Assembly (NCBI RefSeq): GCF_027744825.2
Contig: NC_071342.1
Span: 18,692,501 to 18,756,500 of the forward strand
Direction: 5' to 3'
Source: Synchiropus splendidus
Taxonomy: Eukaryota; Chordata; Actinopteri; Syngnathiformes; Callionymidae
DNA: 64,000 nucleotides
Part shown: one piece after another, positions 1 through 64,000 of the stretch
Numbering within the stretch: the stretch's first letter is position 1
How the letters are laid out: every line of letters starts with the position of its first letter
Made by a program: the position numbers and the translations under genes
Notes under the pieces: model-generated
What the model saw: the letters and a program-made list of their open reading frames with translations, nothing else
The model's database searches: none
What the model was told of the DNA's origin: nothing

Positions 1-310
1 TGGTGACAAAATACTAAGACTTATACTGTCACATCTACTCCTGAGTTCTCGATGTTGTTCTACCAAACTCATGCTTTCTATCAAGTTCTCTGACATGGCT
101 TCTCTATAGTAGATATATAGGTTGGTAAATGAAGAGCTTTGCCTTTTGGCTCAGCTCTACCTGCATCTGAGTTCTGTCATTTTTCACAAACTGTTGTTGA
201 TGCATTCACTGCCTGAGCCGCCGTGAGGTTTGCAACCTTCTCCAGGGAGTCATTTTCATCTTTCCAGCACCTTTGATCAATGGTGTGACTGATCTTCTGA
301 CTCTTTCCAG

Positions 311-683
<373 letters not shown>

Positions 684-789
684 GCTGTAGGCAGTAGGCA
701 GACTCACTGCACTCTAGAGTCTGAACTGAACTCTCACATTTTCTGGAAGTTACCAGTCGTGTCTTGTAGTATTGGGAACTTTGGTTTCA

Positions 790-795
790 AATAAA
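790..795 (+). terminator. Polyadenylation signal AATAAA of the habp2-like gene
   Basis: A canonical AATAAA lies 107 bases after the TAG stop of the protease gene, giving a 3' UTR of roughly 130 bases. No other AATAAA is closer downstream of that stop. Confidence 0.75.
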
Positions 796-875
796 GAGGT
801 GTAACACATGCTGTCCGGTTTTCTTCTGGTGTTAAACTGTTTAATTCACAGGTTGTAACCAGGGTGTGACCAGGG

Positions 876-1536
876 CAGTGGTCCCCAACCTTTTTACCAC
901 TGTGGACCAGTCAACATTTGACAATTGGAACGTGGGCCGGGGCGTATGAAGTTGCCACTTTGACCCGTCATATAAGGCCTCTGTATTTTTGTGTGCCCTG
1001 CGCAAACTCTCTCTGACTCTGGTTGCTATGGTAACGTTTAAACATGCCTTCAAAATAGCATACAGATACAACACAAAAGGGAGTATAAAGTGCATGAAAA
1101 TTTTACCTCACCATATTGTAAAATAAATGGGAGCCCTGAGCTTGTTTCTCTGCAACGAGACGGTGACATCTGGGAGTGATGGTAGACGACCGCGATAAAT
1201 CCATATTTCAAGGACGACTCCTGGTATTGTTTGTGAAAAAAATCTACTACTACGTGGAAGTCGTGGGCTGTTCCATCTCTTCACTGAACCTTTTCCCCTT
1301 CGCAAATAAACGGTTGTTTCCTACTCATTTTGCGAGCATGTGGGTTACATTGTGAACGAGGCTTAACCGAGAGAATCCGGTCATTTTTCAAAATAAAATG
1401 TTTTTTAAAAAAAAGATCCCTCAGACTCAGATCATACACAAAACGGAAATAATAATAAATTATTTTTTGTGTTTCCCGGTACCAATTGATCCATGGACCG
1501 GTACCGGTCCCCGGGTCGGGCGTTGGGGACCATCTG
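876..1536. mobile_element. Decayed non-autonomous hAT-like DNA transposon
   Basis: The left end reads CAGTGGTCCCCAACC (from 876). The right end (about 1522-1536), read on the minus strand, is CAGATGGTCCCCAACGC, so the ends form imperfect terminal inverted repeats. The inner flank contains the GGACCGGTACCGGTCC-type stretch (1495-1510) common next to such ends in vertebrate hAT elements. No transposase frame remains; the longest minus-strand frame, 1108-1305, encodes only 65 residues and resembles nothing I know. The 8-bp flanks (gaccaggg and agtccaca) do not match, so no target-site duplication survives. The element fills most of the gap between habp2 and the TRIM gene. Confidence 0.65.
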
Positions 1537-1820
1537 AGTCCACATACTCTTTGTTCTAGTGAACGGCCACGGGTTCACACTCGGGCCATTAACCCACCTC
1601 TACGTCCAGCAGAGCTTGACGGTAGCCATTCGACAAAGGGTCCCGACTATGTTACGGCATGAATTATTAAGTGAGGAAGAGTGACATTTGCAGCCAGCAG
1701 AGCAGCCAGCTGTGACACAGGAGAGAATTTATAAACATACAGCATAATCCGCTCAAACACTGAAATGTCTGTGGATACTTCAAAGCACATGAGAACACAA
1801 TAAAGCGGTACAAGAGCAAC

Positions 1821-1826
1821 TTTATT
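1821..1826 (-). terminator. Polyadenylation signal of the TRIM gene (minus strand)
   Basis: The plus-strand tttatt is AATAAA on the minus strand, 102 bases beyond the TRIM stop codon at 1928-1930. It predicts a short 3' UTR ending near 1800. Confidence 0.65.
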
Positions 1827-1927
1827 GCATTTCAGAGGAGGAACTAAACAAGTCAAGTGAGACTTGTGATGACTAGCACAAAACAATCTCTTAAATATGC
1901 ATGAGTCAAACTCATTTTAAATTGAAC

Positions 1928-4900
1928 CTACTGGTCCGTGACAACTGGATCTTCACTAACACCACCGTCGTTCCAATTCCAGGGGTCCTTTATCCAAAAC
2001 AAGGTAAGGGGCTGCCTGTTGACGCCCCTCACATCAATGCAGGGGTTGAACATTGGGTACAGAGGCTGGTCACAGTCCAAACAGAAGGAGTGCAGCAGGG
2101 CCATTGTGTCTGCATCATAGAACGACAGCTCCCCCTTCTGGATGTTTGCCTGGACACCCAGCTTCCTCACTCTCTTCTCAACTGACAGCTGCTTCTCTTG
2201 GGTGTTATGACAGGCCAGATACTGTCCATCTCCATGGTAGATGCCCCAGGATGTTTCATTCACCCCCAACCCACAGGGTTTCTGGTCTGGCTTCCTATTA
2301 TCATTTCCTGTAGTTACACCAATCAGCCAGTAGGGTTTCTCCTGGACCACATTCTCCCAGTAGTGCTGTCCGGATTTTAGGCTAGCAAGAGCCAAGACGC
2401 TGTACTGGGAGTCGTACGGCTGAGCGTCTGACGCCTCAGCGGAATGTTGTCGTCTCCAGTTCACCTGTCTCCGGTCGTGGGATACCTCCAAGTTTGGGTG
2501 GGCGGTTTCAGGGTCCAACTCAGGACAGCAGAGATCTGCAAATAACAATGTACTTAGATCTGCAAACAGAGTCTGTGTTGGTCCTCGGGTCATCGTATGG
2601 TTTAAACAAGGTTGCTGGTTTGAGCCCTGCCAATATTCTTGCTCAGGCGTGCGAAGTGTGGCCCAGGGGCCATATGTGACCTGTTGGTTGGATTTGCCGG
2701 GGCCTTCACAGGGAAACTAAAGTCGATCACACTGCAATATTTCCAGCAGCCTCAAGTTCAGTCCCATCTGATAACGCATTTTTATTTTGAAAGTTTTTTT
2801 GATGGATTTTATGCGAAGTACTATTTTTTTTATTATATTTACTTGTGACCCCCTGCAGCGATCAGCATTTTTATTAAAAACGTCTCCATCCTCAGACGTG
2901 GCACAACAACATATGAACACCAGGAGACTTCAGTAAAGTGAAGGGTGAGTAGACGGAGAGCTACTGAGTCTCCAAAACACAGAAACCTTGGTCAAAACCA
3001 GCCTTGCACAGTCGCAGTTTAGTTTTGAGCTTCTGAATAAGATGGCTCTTGATATGAGCTTGAACTGCGTTGGATTAAAATACTTCAATCTTTTGTGGTT
3101 GTGGACAGTGGGGAGACATCTTATAAGATGTGGCTCTGCTTCGAGTCTCAAGCTTGTGACTGGGCTTATTATATCTCCAAGGAGGACTCCAAACACAACT
3201 ATGTAGACATGTTAACTTCAAAACTATGCCGTCATCTTGGGTCACTGTACATCAGTGAGTGTGAAAAGACATCACCTAGTTAAAGCACCATTATCCCTCA
3301 AATATGCTCCAGTTCTGATCACTTGAGCTGAATCCCAGTTTTTCCAGCACCGGTTTTGTTAGGCAAAGGTTGTGTTGGTCCGAACTCACATGACCACATT
3401 CGAGGAAAGTGTTCAGACAGCGCCACTGAGAGGTCATCGACCAACTTCTCCACCGTCCTCAGCTTGTCCGGGTCGCACAGGCTTCGGTCAATGTCCTGAA
3501 TGGGCGCTAATTTAAGGGGGTCACTACAAGCAAAAACACTCAGTTACAACACGTCGAGTCAAAAGAACATGGAACAAAATCAACTCACCAGAGATTCTTG
3601 GCTGTGATTTGCTGTCAAACATAAACACACCAAACAGCTACTTCACTTATTGTGACCTCCTTTATGTTGAACAATGCAAGGCAGTCACCTACTTGAAGGA
3701 AGCGCAGTTCGTTGGACTCCTGGAGGAGCGTTTTGGCCGAATCTCTCAGCTGGTCTATCTCCAATATTTTTGCCTCCATCATCCCTCGCTGGACGTCCAG
3801 CCATTCTGTCATGCACGACTCTTCGGCGTCGATCACTTGCATCATCAGCCGCTCATCGCCATCCAGCACAGCACGGATCCGGCTGTACTTGTCGGAGATC
3901 CTCTCTCTGTAATCCGATGCAGACTTCTGACAACAAAAGAAATTACTTGTATTCATTTACAGTCTATGAGCATCAGCATCTACAGACATGGTGGTATCAT
4001 TTATCATGTCAAATCTCATTTTTCTGCTGCTCAATCCCTAACTGGGTTGTTGGGTGTTGGAGACTATCTCGGCTACATTGCTGGAAAGTTGGAAGTCATA
4101 GGGACACATTGGATTACAGGTGGTGACGCTAACCTCTCACCTTCATCTTCTTTGACCATGTTAGGGGAATAAGCAGGGAAAATATGAATTTATACATGAA
4201 ATTAAGAACTGCCTGTTTATTTCTTCAGATGAAATAAACAATGGAGTCTTTTCTCTGTACCACTGTCTCCGTATAAAGTGATTCCAAGTCTTTGATGGCA
4301 TGTTCAGCTTCACATCTCCGTTCCAGCAGCTGGTTCATTGTCGTCTCCAGCATGTTCTGAAAAATCAGACATGGTGATGGGACAGAAACAAAGACCAACT
4401 AAACTCAGATTTGAGTTACCTTGAAGTCCTTGCAGGCGTCATGCAGTTGAGCAGCCTCGTGGTTCTTGTGCGACCCAACCAGGACGCACAAACAGCAAAC
4501 AGAGACCCTGTCTTTCAAGCAGAAGAGCTTCAGCTCATCCCGGTGTTCCCTGCACTTCAGAGACAACGGATCACTGGTCACCTCCACCACTGTGTGCTCC
4601 CTGAACGTGGATTTCTGCTGATGCAGCAGAGCGTGAGCCTGACACAGTGAGGCATCGCAGGTCAGGCAGGTTCGAACAGCCACTGAAGCCATCTCAATGC
4701 AGTGGTCACAGTAGATTATGTGATTGGTTGCCATGGTTTCCACTTGCTTTCTAAAGAGCTCGGCTTTTGTTTGAAGGCTGATGTTTATCTCCAGAGTCAG
4801 ATCAGGTGGAAGAAAGATCTGGCACTCCGGACAGAAGAGAGGAACCTTCTCTGAAGAATCGGTGTCCCAAACTGTGTGGATGCAGGTGCGGCAGAAGTCG

Positions 4901-4980
4901 TGTCCACATGGCAGAGTCACGGGATCCGTGAATAAATCCTGGCAGACTGGGCATTTCAAGCATTCCTCCTCAGTTCCCAT
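1928..4980 (-). CDS. TRIM-family E3 ubiquitin ligase (RING, B-box, coiled coil, B30.2/SPRY)
   Basis: Six coding exons on the minus strand: 4420-4980, 4261-4356, 3693-3926, 3589-3611, 3390-3523 and 1928-2535, together 551 aa. Exon 1 carries the RING: Cys10/13, Cys25-x-His27-xx-Cys30, Cys33 and Cys50/53, the zinc ligands that recruit E2 enzymes. Two B-boxes follow (CDHC... and CREHRDELKLFC...). Exons 2-4 (96, 234 and 23 nt) have the sizes typical of this TRIM class; exons 2 and 3 encode the coiled coil that drives dimerisation. Exon 6 is a B30.2/SPRY substrate-binding domain starting LDPETAHPNLEVS. Phases agree at every junction: exon 5 ends after one base of a codon (donor GTGAGT), which exon 6 completes. 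The start is the ATG at 4980, directly before the RING. Fish have many TRIM25/TRIM16-like paralogues with roles in antiviral signalling, so I give no symbol. The usual WEV motif of the SPRY reads YWENVV, a divergence that may affect ligand choice. Confidence 0.88.
2651..2715. repeat. Possible hAT-like repeat fragment in TRIM intron 5
   Basis: The 854-base intron between TRIM exons 5 and 6 holds a fragment reading gtggcccaggggccatatgt, similar to ends of vertebrate hAT-derived repeats. Just before it, ggtttgagccc resembles a tRNA B-box. The rest of the intron (2716-3389) shows nothing recognisable apart from a T-rich stretch at 2826-2842. Confidence 0.3.
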
Positions 4981-5250
4981 CGCTCTGTGTGCAGCTGTGA
5001 CGGAGCGAGTGTGAGAGCTGCGTTGTTGGACTAAAGGCTCATAAATGTTTCACAGGCCACTCGTGGACCTGAGTCAGGTTACTGAAGATGACTTGATACC
5101 ATCTATGCTGCTGTTTCCACTCTCGGTACACGACAAACATACCTCCATTGTATGGCAGCATCACAGCCTTTTCTCCTGGAATATGAAGTTTCTATTTTCG
5201 GATCGATATATCAAACATCATTGTCCATGGAGACATCCCCTTCACCTAGT

Positions 5251-5797
5251 CCAGAGGTGGGCAGTTATACTTCCTAAGGGGCCAGGTAATATATTGTGAC
5301 CGTTGAGAGGGGCCGTCAATCCCAAAGAAAGGAGGCTAAGAGAAAATTGAAAATAAAAATCAAGTGATGACATCATGTGTGATCATGAAAGTACACTTTA
5401 AAAATGTACAGAAAATGTTGGTTTGTTGTGTTTTATTTATTTAAAACCACATTCCGTTTAAAGATTCTCAATGTGTCTCATACATTTCAAAATGTACTTT
5501 CAATTGTGATGCATTATAAGTTACAAGAAATACTCCAACGGAAAAGATTAAGAAAATCGGAATCACAATCAGAAAACTTTATTAATCCCAAGGGAAATTA
5601 TGTAAAAATAATCTAACAAAAAAGTCATGTTTCAGTTGCGTCATAATGAACTAAGACAGATTCACAAGACAAAAATGTCAGAGACAGCAACAATGTCAGT
5701 TTTATAGTTATGCTCTGAATCCAGGAGGGCCACAGAAATACAGTCAAAGGGCCGCATTTGGACCCCCGGGCCACAGTGACCGAGTCTATCCATCACT
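5251..5797. mobile_element. Non-autonomous hAT-like element
   Basis: The left end, ccagaggtgggcagttatac with aaggggccaggt behind it, and the right end, around 5725-5780, with agggccacag, caaagggccgcatttgg and cccccgggccacag, follow the common vertebrate hAT pattern in which a 'gtgggca' end faces a 'gggccgc...ccgggcc' end. Near 5560-5600 there is a segment (aactttattaatcccaaggg) often seen at tails of fish interspersed repeats, possibly a nested insertion. No coding potential remains. It lies between the divergent 5' ends of the TRIM gene and aldh18a1. Confidence 0.5.
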
Positions 5798-5922
5798 GTA
5801 AGTAATCCTAAACTTCACATCCTTCCATCCCTTGTACTTCTCATGTCAGTTTTTTATGTGTACAGAAATACTAAATGAAAAATACATTATCACAAATCAA
5901 TTTCTTCTTCTTATTAAAAACA

Positions 5923-5923
5923 G

Positions 5924-5957
<34 letters not shown>

Positions 5958-5999
5958 AATAATAATGATGATAATGATGATTATTATATTATAATTATA

Positions 6000-6032
<33 letters not shown>

Positions 6033-6033
6033 A
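5923..6033. repeat. Compound microsatellite (CAA)n-(ATA/ATG)n-(TTA)n
   Basis: About eleven CAA units are followed by ATA/ATG-rich triplets and then about eleven TTA/ATT triplets. The two ends are partly complementary in sense, which suggests growth by slippage. It is upstream of the aldh18a1 promoter. Confidence 0.95.
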
Positions 6034-6239
6034 GGGCCTATTCTCTTGAAATTGCCAATATAAATACATGGATTTATAAGATGATGAAAACGAAGACCGA
6101 CTCAATGAGACAAAACCAATTCCAAAAGACTTGTTTTAAGTTTATTTTCCCACGTAACCTACTGTACGTAAGTGAAGTTTGCATCATCCTCCTTTCCGCC
6201 CTTCGCTGCACTATTTTTACGTACGACAATGGCGCCCGT

Positions 6240-6419
6240 GCCTCTCATTTCACGTCAACGCAGCTCGATGTTGCGTAAACAGTGTTCCTGAATAGGTCAG
6301 TGTCTGTCCACTGGCGCTTCAACCAACGTGGGCTGTGGATGTGGCACCGCTGACTACGTGTCTCTTCTCTTCAAGTGCACGCTCAAGTGTAGAAGCGGCT
6401 GCCTGGATTCGAACATTAA
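6240..6419 (+). promoter_or_regulatory. Probable promoter and non-coding first exon of aldh18a1
   Basis: No TATA box is visible. A good donor (gtaagagc) begins at 6420 after ...gaacattaa, and the first coding exon has an acceptor (tttacag) ending at 7219, with 21 bases of leader before the ATG. This fits a non-coding exon 1 ending at 6419. The start site is not fixed by the sequence. The 800-base intron that follows (6420-7219) holds a GCTAGC/GCTAAC cluster at 6486-6529 and otherwise plain AT-rich sequence. Confidence 0.5.
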
Positions 6420-7240
6420 GTAAGAGCTGCTTTGTCTCATGATATCTGCTCACGTCGCGCATTTTGCATATTGTTTAGTGTACTGTAGTTAGCTCCCGGT
6501 GGCTAACGATAGCTAGCAGTAGCTAGTTGCAGTGTTTACAATTGAAGTTTAAATGTTTTATGTTGTCAGTGACCACAATACTTTTGCAATAAATAGGTCT
6601 TTTTCAGTGTTGTTATTAGGTTCCTCCTGCGGAACAATGTCTAACTTTCGCTATCGACAGTACTGGGTCAGTGTGTCAAGTTCAAGCAGGAGCGTTAACT
6701 GCCATTTAAGCTGATATTTTCTTGAGTTTGTTTGTATTTCAGTTGAAAATTGCACTCCTGAATAGATGGGGTGTAGGTCTTTTGAAATGAAACGATGCTG
6801 AAAGAAAACAAACTAGTCATGCAACAGTACAAATAATGTTTAGTCAAAACAACCTTAAAATGGAGAGACAGTTAAGCTGAAACATCAAAAATGTATTCAT
6901 GCACAAATTAGTATCCACGCTACATGTAATGACACTGTTGATTTTGTTTTATTTGCGAGAGAAATATCTGCTTACATTAATACTCTGTCAGTTTTTGTCT
7001 GGTTCTAAATTTCACAGCTGGAAGAGAAGGTCTATGTTGTCAATATGTTTAACTGCATTTTAAACATGTTTTTAAAGTATTAAATAATGTGCCTTTCTAG
7101 TCTGAATGTATTTTTGGTGACTGCTGCTTAAATGAAAACACACACTGTTTGGAACACACATCAGAAAATAAAAACATCACCATCAACATATCTTTGCTGA
7201 CTCTTTTTTAACTTTACAGTTGTTCAAAAGTTACACCAAC

Positions 7241-12173
<4,933 letters not shown>

Positions 12174-12536
12174 ACCTACAAACAACAGTCGAGATTACAA
12201 ACTGAGTGTAAGGACTGAATGTCTGAGTCAGCTTCAGACACTATTTCAGTACGTTGATGACGGCAGGGTGCCATCATGCTGAGCAGAAGCTGCTGTTTTA
12301 GAAGACCTGTGACAGAATCACATTTTACCAAACGGAATACCTCCCAACGACAAAAGCATTAGTGTTTTAGTGTCATGAAGACTAAGGTCCTTCCTCCAAA
12401 TCGAATCATTGACCCAGTTGTGATTTTCTAACTTATTTTTCTACACATCCCTCCTTCTCTTTTTGTACTTTACTTCAAGCGACATGGATGCAGGGACCTG
12501 ACGAATGCTTTTCTTCTGCTTTAGCTTTCTGGTTTC

Positions 12537-12542
12537 AATAAA
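12537..12542 (+). terminator. Polyadenylation signal of aldh18a1
   Basis: AATAAA lies 364 bases after the TAG stop. It is the only canonical signal between that stop and the ate1 promoter, so transcription of aldh18a1 ends about 330 bases before the ate1 ATG. Confidence 0.8.
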
Positions 12543-12807
12543 TATTATGTACAGTTCTTTAGCTACACTGTCTGTTTTCTTTAACAGTTCAGCTTAAGAA
12601 TTTCAAGTATTCAATTTGCATGTCAAATCAAGTCACCTGTGTCGACTGACTTGCTAAAGATGATCATCTGTGCCTGCCGTAAATCTGCTTGTAGAACATG
12701 TAGAAATAGAAACTAAAAAAACATCAGAACCTTCCATTATTTTCACAGAAAATCCAGACATGCTAAAGATGTCTAAAAATTTCCGTTTGGTTTGAATGCA
12801 CCATCGA

Positions 12808-12831
12808 TGACGTCAGGTACCTGGGCGTGGC
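12808..12831 (+). promoter_or_regulatory. Putative ate1 core promoter: full CRE and GC/KLF box
   Basis: The 350 bases between aldh18a1 and ate1 must hold the ate1 promoter. A perfect palindromic cAMP-response element TGACGTCA lies at 12808-12815, 78 bases before the ATG, and a GGGCGTGGC (Sp/KLF type) box at 12823-12831. No TATA box is visible. The motifs are exact; that they are used is inference. Confidence 0.5.
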
Positions 12832-12892
12832 TTGGCGTTCAGCAGTGCTGGTCGGCAGCACTTAAGTGTTGTCATCGGTTGAGATTTTAAAG

Positions 12893-61344
<48,452 letters not shown>

Positions 61345-61345
<1 letters not shown>

Positions 61346-61350
61346 ATAAA
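61345..61350 (+). terminator. AATAAA overlapping the ate1 stop codon
   Basis: The final A of the TGA stop is also the first A of an AATAAA hexamer. If used, it would give an mRNA with almost no 3' UTR. The normal-looking signal is at 61677-61682. Confidence 0.35.
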
Positions 61351-61676
61351 CCGAACCTCACCAGTGGACCTTTAACTCAACCTGCATTCACTTCCCAGCA
61401 ATGATCTGTCTGTCTGTCTTTAAAGTGCTCTCTGCTTTTGTCTGCTCTGTTTAGTTTGTGTGGCCGCTCTCTGAACATAAGGACATTTTGGTGCAAGTTT
61501 GAAGCGATGAAATTCTTATTTACCTTTTTCATGTGAAATCATTTTCATGCTTTTAGTTGTCGGGGGCTGAGCCTTATGGTTTTACTCAAATGTCATAGAG
61601 CAAAGTTTGCTTTTTTTCCTGTTCTATTTATATGATTGTCTACTTTTCTTTGTTATTGGAAAAGACATGGAAATCA

Positions 61677-61682
61677 AATAAA
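61677..61682 (+). terminator. Main polyadenylation signal of ate1
   Basis: AATAAA in aaatcaaataaaaagcag, 332 bases after the stop, followed by a GT-rich stretch (gttgtttccttgttttgg) suited to CstF binding. This is the likely end of the transcript. Confidence 0.8.
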
Positions 61683-62165
61683 AAGCAGTTGTTTCCTTGT
61701 TTTGGATGTTGTTTCCTTTGCATGGTGAGTATAACAACCTTTGCGACTTGACTCAAGAACTGAAACTGCGTCCATCCTCTGTCACTCAAAAATAACAGAG
61801 ACCTCCATCTACAGACATTGAGTCACAAACCAACCTCCTTCGTTGAGTGGGGGAATCCCCGGAAGGACAAGGACAACATGCCAGGTCCTCACAGGCTGCT
61901 AGTTCAAGGGCAGCAAGTCGTCTCCTGACATAGACTGTCTTCGTAAGACCAAGCTCTCTTGGTCTCACCCGCAGCAGCTGGATCAGTCCCTCCTCCTCAC
62001 CACTGTATTCCTGCCATCCTGCATCCTTCTGCTTCACGAACAGTCCGTATCCACAGGACAGAGTGAGGAGCTAATTCTCCGAGATGGGAAGAGTGATGCT
62101 GGCAAGTGGCCACGCTGGACTCGCTGCTTCTCTCCCACATTAGACATGCTTCTCTTGGACTCGAC

Positions 62166-62188
62166 GCACACACACACACACACACACT
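62166..62188. repeat. (CA)n microsatellite
   Basis: Eleven CA units in the 3' flank of ate1. Confidence 0.95.
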
Positions 62189-62689
62189 CCTGGCAGTGTC
62201 AGGAACAGTTAGTCTTGGTGGACACCACACACGAGGGCATGTGCCAGGGCTTTGGCGGACCTCTCTCTATCACAACCCTGGACCGCTCTCGCTCGCCTGG
62301 TCCATACAGCTAATGAGTCCTAAACGCTCGGCGCGAGGACTTTTTCAGGATTACGCTGACATCAAAATTGTGTCACTGCGCATTATCCTTATTGAATTAG
62401 GAGGTCCTGCTGCTGAAGCCCCACTCATGCGAAGAGCGACCTTAGCGGAGCACCCCATTCTCCGTCCGACTGGCCGCAGTCATGAAGATTTGTATGTTTT
62501 GAGTCGAGAATGAAACAAACAGGGAAGGCTTGTGAGCAACATACCGTTGGCAAGGAAAGCTGATGCACTTGCAACGGAATGTTTTTCCACATTGCTTCAT
62601 CGGCCCAAATGAAATTATTACTGCAGATATTTTATGAAAGAGGGCGGTCGAATCAGATTAATGGCCGCCCTACGACGGCCAACCGTTTA

Positions 62690-62830
62690 GCCTAGCGCAA
62701 GTAGGGTGGAAGAGGAAGGTTTGAATCCAGGAGGGATCCAGTGCTTGAGCAAAAATGCCTCAGGTTTCCTCCCACTGTTCAGAAACATACTGTGTAGCGC
62801 TGCACAGAATAAGTTGCATCATGGTATCAG
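62690..62830 (+). repeat. Degenerate tRNA-headed SINE/L2-type fish repeat
   Basis: It contains tagcctagcgcaagtagg (A-box like) and aggtttgaatccagg (B-box like), then caggtttcctcccactgttc with agaaacata, in the order seen in a very common teleost repeat; the middle part is missing. The second half resembles the repeat in the aldh18a1 intron at 10187-10315. Confidence 0.5.
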
Positions 62831-63711
62831 TCAAACTGCCTGAAAAACGTATAGTTCACCCTCCCACCCGGAGACACCGCTTGGCTGCACCACTCCTTCC
62901 TCAGCAAAATCACCTACAAGAAATAATCCAAACTATAGGAAAACTGTAGAAAAGTCAGTGACACTTTAGATTGGGATGAAACATTAGATATTAATAAAGT
63001 CATTACCTACTTATTTACGGTTAGTACTTGGTAATTATAGTGTTGTTTAGCGTGAACTTTCAGGGTTTATTCCCAGGTAAAATCTAGTCCGTCTGAACAA
63101 GACACTAAACAATGCTTCATAATGATTAAGTACTGGTTAACATGCTGCAAATACTGGTGAATAGCTGGTTTATTTTGGGTCATAAGAGTCTGATCACTTC
63201 AGTTGAGTTGCTTCTTTCCACCGTGTGACGTCAGAGGAAACAACGCTCTGTGGAAACACTACAGTTACATGTATTGAATGTTCCTACTGACTGACGACAC
63301 AATGAAAGCTATTCATTCTCAGTTGAACATTTGTCCACATCAAGCCGCCCAGCAGTGTTTACCGTGCCGAGTCAGTGCTTCTCAGCTGGTCTTTGGCTCC
63401 TGAATTACAAGGTGTGACCCAAATCTTGGATTTCATATTGTGGAATGTGTATTGGACAAAAGGTATTTTGCAGTTTAAAGCTCAGATATAACACACTATA
63501 ACAGTTAAACAGAGGATGAGGCCCGTGACCTACTGAAAGTGGCTTTGCGACCCACTAATGCTTGGGTTGATTCAAGACGCACTGCTGTTCGGCCTGTGCA
63601 CTTGAGTCTAGCGGAGTCTAACATACATCACGTTTGACTCCTGTGTCGGAAGATGGATAAATCGCAGTCTTTTTCTTACCTTTTATATAAAAAAAGAATA
63701 AAAATAATTGC

Positions 63712-63921
63712 ATCTTAATTCCCTGTATTTTTCTTCTCCTCACTTCTCGCTGCAAACGTTTCCATCTGGACCCGAACGGAGCGGCCAAAGTCAAAACGGA
63801 CAATGAAGTCGGTGAGCGAGGGCGAAATGTCCTGAGGTTTCCCGTGAATCCATGTGCGGAACCGTTCCGAAGCATGTGGAATAATACCCCTCAGCCATTT
63901 ACATAAATGTCCCAAAATGTG
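63712..63921 (-). CDS. Possible last exon of an unidentified minus-strand gene
   Basis: On the minus strand the frame is open from 63921 to a stop at about 63715-63717. It reads ...ERFRTWIHGKPQDISPS then LTDFIVRFDFGRSVRVQMET, a natural mix of hydrophobic and charged residues with CpG-rich, codon-like composition unlike the surrounding AT-rich DNA. A possible acceptor (TGGCTGAG) lies near 63893. I do not recognise the protein, the acceptor is weak and there is no upstream exon inside the window. It could be the C-terminus of the next gene or a relic. Confidence 0.3.
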
Positions 63922-64000
63922 TCATTTCCCTTTGTGGTGAGGCAAGCGGAAAGATGTGGACGAGAATATTTTCTTAGATTGTGTTCGTTTTTGCGGTCGG

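Larger units (their letters stand above)
61700..64000. other. 3' flank of ate1
   Basis: 2.3 kb downstream of ate1. It holds a (CA)n run (62166-62188), a SINE/L2-type repeat (62690-62830) and a possible minus-strand exon (63712-63921). A minus-strand open stretch at 61786-62037 has balanced, GC-rich composition (ELGLTKTVYVRRRLAALELA) but no recognisable domain; it may be an old repeat. Confidence 0.8.

Noticed and set aside
3609..4172. 187-codon plus-strand frame
   Set aside because: It is the complement of TRIM exon 3 and its introns; the minus-strand TRIM exons explain it fully.
62710..62740. tRNA gene suggested by an A-box and B-box pair
   Set aside because: No full cloverleaf, and the context is that of a common SINE/L2 repeat.

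Overview
The window is vertebrate nuclear DNA, almost certainly from a ray-finned (probably percomorph) fish. Genes have many small GT-AG exons, encoded proteins match vertebrate families closely, and intergenic and intronic DNA holds short hAT-like and non-LTR transposon relics, (TA)n, (CAA/TTA)n and (CATC)n microsatellites and L2/SINE-type repeats typical of teleosts. There are no operons, CRISPR arrays or intact mobile elements.

Layout, left to right. (1) 311-683 (+): the last two coding exons of a trypsin-like protease, best read as hyaluronan-binding protein 2 (habp2). (2) 876-1536: a decayed hAT-like element. (3) 1928-4980 (-): a complete six-exon TRIM E3 ubiquitin ligase (RING, two B-boxes, coiled coil, B30.2/SPRY) with the stereotyped 96/234/23-nt middle exons of this family. 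(4) 5040-6300: another hAT-like relic and a microsatellite. (5) about 6350-12560 (+): aldh18a1, the bifunctional mitochondrial delta-1-pyrroline-5-carboxylate synthase, 16 coding exons, 779 aa. (6) 12893-61345 (+): ate1, arginyl-tRNA-protein transferase 1, spread over 48.5 kb; 504 aa from 12 exons, plus an alternative copy of exon 7. (7) 61690-64000: 3' flank with SINE-like sequence and, at the far end, a possible exon of an unidentified minus-strand gene.

The most informative biology is alternative splicing. ate1 carries two tandem, in-frame, 129-nt versions of exon 7, 2.3 kb apart, matching the mutually exclusive exons known in mammals. Both begin with the hexamer GTGAGG, so joining exon 6 to either one recreates exon 6's own donor site. 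aldh18a1 has two 5' splice sites six bases apart that would add or omit a Val-Asn pair, the change that distinguishes the long and short P5CS isoforms in mammals.

The genes do not form a pathway. habp2 is a secreted plasma-type protease, the TRIM is a probable immune or signalling ubiquitin ligase, aldh18a1 makes the proline/ornithine precursor from glutamate, and ate1 arginylates proteins for the Arg/N-degron pathway. From memory the human orthologues of habp2, aldh18a1 and ate1 are all on 10q but far apart, so this adjacency reflects rearrangement within a conserved chromosome. All exon coordinates come from reading frames and splice consensus by eye; nothing was aligned by software.
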